The notes beneath the pieces were generated by a model. The model did not search any database. It was given only the letters and a program-made list of their open reading frames with translations, and was not told the origin of the DNA. The position numbers were made by a program, and so were the translations under genes. A stretch of 64,000 nucleotides of DNA from Styela clava (lineage: Eukaryota > Chordata > Ascidiacea > Stolidobranchia > Styelidae): assembly GCF_964204865.1 (NCBI RefSeq), contig NC_135252.1, forward strand, positions 24,821,383 to 24,885,382, in the 5' to 3' direction. The first letter of the stretch is position 1; the number at the start of each line of letters is the position of its first letter. Below are positions 58,772 to 64,000 of this stretch, piece by piece.

Positions 58772-59113
58772 CATGCGACTGTCGGTTTCGAACCAACGCT
58801 ATCGAAATGACTGGTGCCTTAGACCAGCGCCTAAAAACGGAATTTGGAATTTTTCATCAAACATTATTAGTTTTCGGGATTTTTCTATTTGAAATATTAT
58901 ATTACAAGTCTTCTCGTGGTAACACATTTTAAAAAAATATCCCCCATGCGACTGTCGGTTTTGAACCAACGCTATCGAAATGACTGGTGCCTTAGACCAG
59001 CGCCTAAAAACGGAATTTGGAATTTTTCATCAAACATTATTAGTTTTCGGGACTTTTCTATTTGAAGTATTATATTACAAGTCTTCTCGTGGTAACAAAT
59101 TTCGAACTAAAAC

Positions 59114-59195
59114 TGGCAGCGGTGGGATTCGAACCAACGCCATTAAAATGACTGGTGCCTAAAACCAGCGCCTTAGACCGCTCGGCCACGCTACC
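59114..59195 (-). tRNA. tRNA-Leu-TAG: tRNA-Leu (TAG), T-stem and variable-arm changes
   Basis: Duplicate of 57401. Confidence 0.65.
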
Positions 59196-59503
59196 CTCCA
59201 TATGTCAGCGTTAATGTATATTCTATTTTCATCAACTTATGCAAATAGAATAATATATATGCATACTATGTTGTATTGATGAACCTTAAGCTTAGCAGTG
59301 CGAGTGGAGGAATTAATGTCTTACAATTATGAGCGGATTCATATCTTTAGTTTTTTATGGTTATTTTGACTTATTGGTTAAAATTATAGATCAATGAAAG
59401 ACTTTTTTTTGGTGTATATGCGAGAGGTTGGAACGAATTGAACATATTTTAATTCAAACACAAAAGCACCCTGGAAATTTATTATTGTTTAACAAAAGTA
59501 ATC

Positions 59504-59552
59504 TGGAGATGCCGGGCATCGATCCCGGTACCTCGCGCATGCTAAGCGCGCG
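59504..59552 (-). pseudogene. tRNA-Ala (AGC) 3' half
   Basis: Duplicate of 57791. Confidence 0.8.
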
Positions 59553-59897
59553 ACTCCACGCGTGCCGAGACTGCGCTTCCTTTTAACTGTCCGTTTCCAA
59601 GTGTCTAGTAGTTTAAAACGTGTGAAATCTTGGTTGTGTATTCTAATCTTCAGTAAACGATAACGGTAAAATCGATTCAAAGTTTCAGTGAAAGTAAGTA
59701 TGACATCAAAAGACTTAACTTATTTTGTGGAACAGGCTTATCGTTGCAGTTGAGATGCGTGTTGCGATAGATTCTCCAGTCGAGGGGCAATCAAGTAAAC
59801 GCCCCAAAAATCGAAACGCGTTATCACCTCACTCGAACAATCAACGGTCGACGCGACCCGGACCATGATGTCGCTATAAATTAGAAGACTTATGCAA
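59552..59897. repeat. Spacer block, left end missing
   Basis: Duplicate of 57839; 42-codon frame at 59866-59738. Confidence 0.75.
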
Positions 59898-59920
59898 TCT
59901 ACCATATGAGCTACATCCCC
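59898..59920 (-). pseudogene. tRNA-Ala 5' fragment
   Basis: Duplicate of 58186. Confidence 0.7.
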
Positions 59921-60021
59921 GATGCGACTATGTTTTTCATCAAACCTTATTAGTTTTTAGGATTTTTTTATTTGAATTAATATATTACAAGTTATCGTGG
60001 TATCAAAGTTCGAGCATAAAT

Positions 60022-60103
60022 TGGCAGCGGTGGGATTCGAACCCACGCCGTCGAAATGACTGGTGCCTTAAACCAGCGCCTTAGACCGCTCGGCCACGCT
60101 ACC
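60022..60103 (-). tRNA. tRNA-Leu-AAG: tRNA-Leu (AAG), variable-arm change
   Basis: Duplicate of 58309. Confidence 0.8.
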
Positions 60104-60415
60104 CTGCATATATCAGCGTTGATGTATATTCTATTTTCATCAACATATGCAAATTGAATAATATGTATGCATAGTACGTTGTATAGATGAACCTTAATTA
60201 AGCTTAGCATTGCGAGTGGTGAGATTTATGTCTGACAATTAGGAGCGGATTTTTATCTTTATTTTTTTGTGGTTATTTTGACTTATTGGGTAAAATTATA
60301 AAATAATGAAAGACCTTTTTTGAGTGTATATGCCAGAGGTTGGAACGAATTGAAAATATATCCATTAAAACACAAAAGCACCCTGAAAATTTAGTATTGT
60401 TTAACAAAAGAAGTC

Positions 60416-60437
60416 TGGAGATGCCGGGCATCGATCC

Positions 60438-60472
<35 letters not shown>

Positions 60473-60488
60473 TATGAGCTACATCCCC
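60416..60488 (-). tRNA. tRNA-Ala-TGC: tRNA-Ala (TGC)
   Basis: Identical to 35516. Confidence 0.92.
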
Positions 60489-60657
60489 CATGCGACTGTC
60501 GGTTTCGAACCAACGCTATCGAAATGACTGGTGCCTTAGACCAGCGCCTAAAAACGGAATTTGGAATTTTTCATCAAACATTATTAGTTTTCGGGATTTT
60601 TCTATTTGAAATATTATATTACAAGTCTTCTCGTGGTAACACATTTTAAAAAAATAC

Positions 60658-60739
60658 TGGCAGCGGTGGGATTCGAACCCACGCCATTGAAATGACTGGC
60701 GCCTAAAACCAGCGCCTTAGACCGCTCGGCCACGCTAGC
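60658..60739 (-). tRNA. tRNA-Leu-TAG: tRNA-Leu (TAG), acceptor mismatch
   Basis: Acceptor GCTAGCG instead of GGTAGCG; anticodon stem gains a G:U pair. Confidence 0.6.
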
Positions 60740-61048
60740 CACCATATGTCAGCGTTAATGTATATTCTATTTTCATCAACTTATGCAAATAGAATAATAT
60801 ATATGCATACTACGTTGTATAGATGAACCTTAAGCTTAGCAGTGCGAGTGGAGGGATTATTGTCTTACAATTAAGAGCGGATTCATATCTTTAGTTTTTT
60901 TATGGTTATTTTGACTTATTGGTTAAAATTATAAAATAATGAAAGACCTTTTTTGAGTGTATATGCCAGAGGTTGGAACGAATTGAAAATATATCCATTA
61001 AAACACAAAAGCACCCTGAAAATTTAGTATTGTTTAACAAAAGAAGTC

Positions 61049-61070
61049 TGGAGATGCCGGGCATCGATCC

Positions 61071-61105
<35 letters not shown>

Positions 61106-61120
61106 TTGAGCTACATCCCC
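61049..61120 (-). tRNA. tRNA-Ala-TGC: tRNA-Ala (TGC), D-loop deletion
   Basis: One D-loop base lost, giving 72 nt; G18-G19 kept. Confidence 0.7.
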
Positions 61121-61289
61121 CATGCGACTGTCGGTTTCGAACCAACGCTATCGAAATGACTGGTGCCTTAGACCAGCGCCTAAAAACGGAATTTGGAATT
61201 TTTCATCAAACATTATTAGTTTTCGGGATTTTTCTATTTGAAATATTATATTACAAGTCTTCTCGTGGTAACACTTTTTTAGAAAAAGT

Positions 61290-61371
61290 TGGCAGCGGTG
61301 GGATTCGAACCCATGCCATTGAAATGACTGGTGCCTAAAACCAGCGCCTTAGACCGCTCGGCCACGCTACC
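61290..61371 (-). tRNA. tRNA-Leu-TAG: tRNA-Leu (TAG), T-stem mismatch
   Basis: GTGGG of the T-stem reads ATGGG. The downstream T-run is broken by C. Confidence 0.65.
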
Positions 61372-61680
61372 CTCCATATGTCAGCGTTAATGTATATTCT
61401 ATTTTCATCAACTTATGCAAATAGAATAATATATATGCATACTACGTTGTATAGATGAACCTTAAGCTTAGCAGTGCGAGTGGAGGGATTATTGTCTTAC
61501 AATTAAGAGTGGATTCATATCTTTAGTTTTTTTATGGTTATTTTGACTTATTGGTTAAAATTATAGATCAATGAAAGACTTTTTCTTAGTGTATATGCGA
61601 GAGGTTGGAACGAATTGAACATATTTTAATTCAAACACAAAAGCACGCTGGAAATTTATAATTGTTTAACAAAAGTAATC

Positions 61681-61702
61681 TGGAGATGCCGGGCATCGAT
61701 CC

Positions 61703-61737
<35 letters not shown>

Positions 61738-61753
61738 TATGAGCTACATCCCC
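61681..61753 (-). tRNA. tRNA-Ala-AGC: tRNA-Ala (AGC)
   Basis: Identical to 26346. Confidence 0.92.
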
Positions 61754-61854
61754 GATGCGACTATGTTTTTCATCAAACCTTATTAGTTTTTAGGATTTTT
61801 TTATTTGAATTAGTATATTACAAGTTATCGTGGTATCAAAGTTCGAGCAAAAAT

Positions 61855-61936
61855 TGGCAGCGGTGGGATTCGAACCCACGCCATCGAAATGACTGGTGCC
61901 TTAAACCAGCGCCTTAGACCGCGCGGCCACGCTACC
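61855..61936 (-). tRNA. tRNA-Leu-AAG: tRNA-Leu (AAG), A-box change
   Basis: A box TGGCCGAGCGG reads TGGCCGCGCGG, losing conserved A14. Confidence 0.6.
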
Positions 61937-62244
61937 CTGCATATATCAGCGTTGATGTATATTCTATTTTCATCAACATATGCAAATAGAATAATATGTA
62001 TGCATAGTACGTTGTATAGTTGAACCTTAAGCTTAGCATTGCGAGTGGTGAGATTTATGTCTGACAATTAGGAGCGGATTTCTATCTTTATTTTTTTGTG
62101 GTTAGTTTGACTTATTGGGTAAAATTATGAAATAATGAAAGACCTTTTTTGAGTGTATATGCCAGAGGTTGGAACGAATTGAAAATATATCCATTAAAAC
62201 ACAAAGGCACCCTGAAAATTTAGTATTGTTTAACAAAAGAAATC

Positions 62245-62266
62245 TGGAGATGCCGGGCATCGATCC

Positions 62267-62301
<35 letters not shown>

Positions 62302-62317
62302 TATGAGCTACATCCCC
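62245..62317 (-). tRNA. tRNA-Ala-TGC: tRNA-Ala (TGC)
   Basis: Gene body identical to 35516. Confidence 0.92.
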
Positions 62318-62486
62318 TATGCGACTGTCGGTTTCGAACCAACGCTATCAAAATGACTGGTGCCTTAGACCAGCGCCTAAAAACGGAATTTGGAATTTTA
62401 CATCAAACATTATTAGTTTTCGGGATTTTTCTATTTGAAATATTATATTACAAGTCTTCTCGTGGTAACAAATTTCGAACAAAAAC

Positions 62487-62568
62487 TGGCAGCGGTGGGA
62501 TTCGAACCAACGCCATTGAAATGACTGGTGCCTAAAACCAGCGCCTTAGACCGCTCGGCCACGCTACC
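62487..62568 (-). tRNA. tRNA-Leu-TAG: tRNA-Leu (TAG), T-stem mismatch
   Basis: Same change as 38603. Confidence 0.7.
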
Positions 62569-62875
62569 CTCCATATGTCAGCGTTAATGTATATTCTATT
62601 TTCATCAACTTATGCAAATAGAATAATATATATGCATACTACGTTGTATTGATGAACCTTAAGCTTAGCAGTGCGAGTGGAGGAATTAATGTCTTACAAT
62701 TAAGAGCGGATTCATATCTTTAGTTTTTATGGTTATTTTGACTTATTGGTTAAAATTATAGATCAATGAAAGACTTTTTCTTGGTGTATATGCGAGAGGT
62801 TGGAACGAATTGAACATATTTTAATTCAAACACAAAAGCACCCTGGAAATTTATTATTGTTTAACAAAAGTAATC

Positions 62876-62897
62876 TGGAGATGCCGGGCATCGATCC

Positions 62898-62932
<35 letters not shown>

Positions 62933-62948
62933 TATGAGCTACATCCCA
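62876..62948 (-). tRNA. tRNA-Ala-AGC: tRNA-Ala (AGC), first base altered
   Basis: Acceptor begins TGGG at the join with a spacer block, as at 38993; otherwise intact. Confidence 0.6.
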
Positions 62949-63375
62949 TCGTGTAGGTAGCGTAGCCGGACGTTCTGAAACATATGAAATTTCGTTGACA
63001 TGTGCAGAGTTTGTTGATATTGTTCCCTAGACTCCACGCGTGCCGAGACTGCGCTTCCTTTTGACTGTCCGCTTCCAAGTGTCTAGTAGTTTAAAACGTG
63101 TAAAATCTTGGTTGTGTATTCTAATCTTCAGTAAACGATAACGGTAAAATCGATTCAAAGTTTCAGTGAAAGTAAGTATGACATCAAAAGACTTAACTTA
63201 TTTTGTGGAACAGGCTTATCGTTGCAGTTGAGATGCGTGTTGCGAGAGATTCTCCAGTCGAGGGGCAATCAAGTAAACGCCCCAAAAATCGAAACGCGTT
63301 ATCACCTCACTCGAACAATCAACGGTCGACTCGACCCGGACCATGATGTCGCTATAAATTAGAAGACTTATGCAA
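62949..63375. repeat. Spacer block, full copy
   Basis: Closest to 39066-39493. 42-codon minus-strand frame at 63344-63216. Confidence 0.8.
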
Positions 63376-63429
63376 TCCAGGTACCACGCGCACGCTAATC
63401 GCGCGCTCTACCATATGAGCTACATCCCC
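63376..63429 (-). pseudogene. Truncated tRNA-Ala
   Basis: Same truncation as 39492. Confidence 0.75.
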
Positions 63430-63530
63430 GATGTGACTATGTTTTTCATCAAACCTTATTAGTTTTTAGGATTTCTTTATTTGAATTAATATATTACAAG
63501 TTATAGTGGTATCAAAGTTCGAGCCAAAAT

Positions 63531-63612
63531 TGGCAGCGGTGGGATTCGAACCCACGCCATCGAAATGACTGGTGCCTTAAACCAGCGCCTTAGACCGCTC
63601 GGCCACGCTACC
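63531..63612 (-). tRNA. tRNA-Leu-AAG: tRNA-Leu (AAG)
   Basis: Gene body identical to 35126; terminator is TTTT. Confidence 0.92.
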
Positions 63613-63920
63613 CTGCATATATCAGCGTTGATGTATATTCTATTTTCATCAACATATGCAAATAGAATAATATGTATGCATAGAACGTTGTATAGATGAA
63701 TCTTAAGCTTAGCATTGCGAGTGGTGAGATTTATGTCTGACAATTAGGAGTGGATTTCTATCTTTATTTTTTTGTGGTTATTTTGACTTATTGGGTAAAA
63801 TTATAAAATAATGAAAGACCTTTTTTGAGTGTATATGCCAGAGGTTGGAACGAATTGAAAATATATCCATTAAAACACAAAAGCACCCTGAAAATTTAGT
63901 ATTGTTTAACAAAAGAAGTC

Positions 63921-63993
63921 TGGAGATGCCGGGCATCGATCCCGGTACCTTGCGCATGCAAAGCGCGCGCTCCACCATATGAGCTACATCCCC
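63921..63993 (-). tRNA. tRNA-Ala-TGC: tRNA-Ala (TGC), stem and D-arm changes
   Basis: One anticodon-stem mismatch (GCGCA) and GGTAGAGC reads GGTGGAGC. Confidence 0.65.
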
Positions 63994-64000
63994 CATGCGA

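Larger units (their letters stand above)
57226..58938. repeat. 1,713-bp tandem duplication, copy 1
   Basis: Repeated from 58939 to about 60655; copy 2 has a 4-bp TTAA insertion near 60194. The join reads AAAAAAATA then TCCCCCATG. Confidence 0.85.
58939..60655. repeat. 1,713-bp tandem duplication, copy 2
   Basis: Second copy of 57226-58938. Confidence 0.85.
34621..64000 (-). repeat. tRNA-Ala/tRNA-Leu tandem array
   Basis: Complete modules of about 1,816 or 1,829 bp contain, in plus-strand order, Ala-AGC, Leu-AAG, Ala-TGC, Leu fragment, Leu-TAG, Ala-TGC, Leu fragment, Leu-TAG. The Ala-TGC to Leu-TAG part is itself a 632-bp repeat. The array continues past the window end. The regular short protein-like frames here are translations of tRNA genes and flanks. 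Confidence 0.95.

Noticed and set aside
34193-63996. Dozens of near-identical 60-120 codon frames on both strands across the array
   Set aside because: They are conceptual translations of tRNA genes and their repeated flanks. The periodicity, the AAG/TAG/AGC/TGC cloverleaves and poly-T terminators explain them better than proteins do.
34621-64000. CRISPR-like array
   Set aside because: Repeats are tRNA genes with conserved, not unique, spacers and eukaryotic context.

Overview
The window is eukaryotic nuclear DNA from an animal. It is AT-rich, with long introns, GT-AG splice sites, many short non-autonomous DNA transposons and nuclear-type tRNA genes. A spliced pyruvate dehydrogenase kinase gene, an Mdm2/Mdm4-type RING exon and a C2H2/tyrosine-recombinase-like relic all point to a metazoan. 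An ascidian-like invertebrate chordate is my guess, not something the sequence proves.

Region 1 (about 1-20.4 kb): a ten-exon minus-strand pyruvate dehydrogenase kinase gene that can be read from start to stop (428 codons plus stop, start at 20336, stop near 2042). Its introns, including an 11.3-kb intron 1, are loaded with hAT-like and other MITEs.

Region 2 (about 20.4-26 kb): mostly non-coding DNA with simple repeats, tRNA-derived SINE-like copies and a mariner-like MITE.

Region 3 (about 26-34 kb): the ragged edge of a tRNA array. It holds an old Leu and Ala tRNA copy, a 2.6-kb hAT-like insertion with a degenerate 8-bp target duplication, a lone terminal exon of an Mdm2-like RING protein (+), and a minus-strand relic with a C2H2 finger and tyrosine-recombinase-like pieces.

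Region 4 (about 34-64 kb, running off the end): a dense array of tRNA-Ala and tRNA-Leu genes, nearly all on the minus strand. I count 88 full-length tRNA-like genes in the window: 18 Leu-AAG, 27 Leu-TAG, 25 Ala-TGC and 18 Ala-AGC. About 53 match the best copy of their type exactly; the rest carry point changes, and further copies are truncated. The basic module is Ala-AGC, Leu-AAG, Ala-TGC, Leu fragment, Leu-TAG, Ala-TGC, Leu fragment, Leu-TAG (about 1.82 kb), built from a 632-bp sub-module. It is amplified in larger steps, including 4,756-bp and 1,713-bp tandem duplications. The two Ala isoacceptors differ only at the wobble base. The two Leu isoacceptors differ at the wobble base plus one variable-arm base. 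The array is therefore both a tRNA dosage locus and a satellite-like repeat in which anticodon changes, tRNA-tRNA fusion, inversion and decay can be read side by side.
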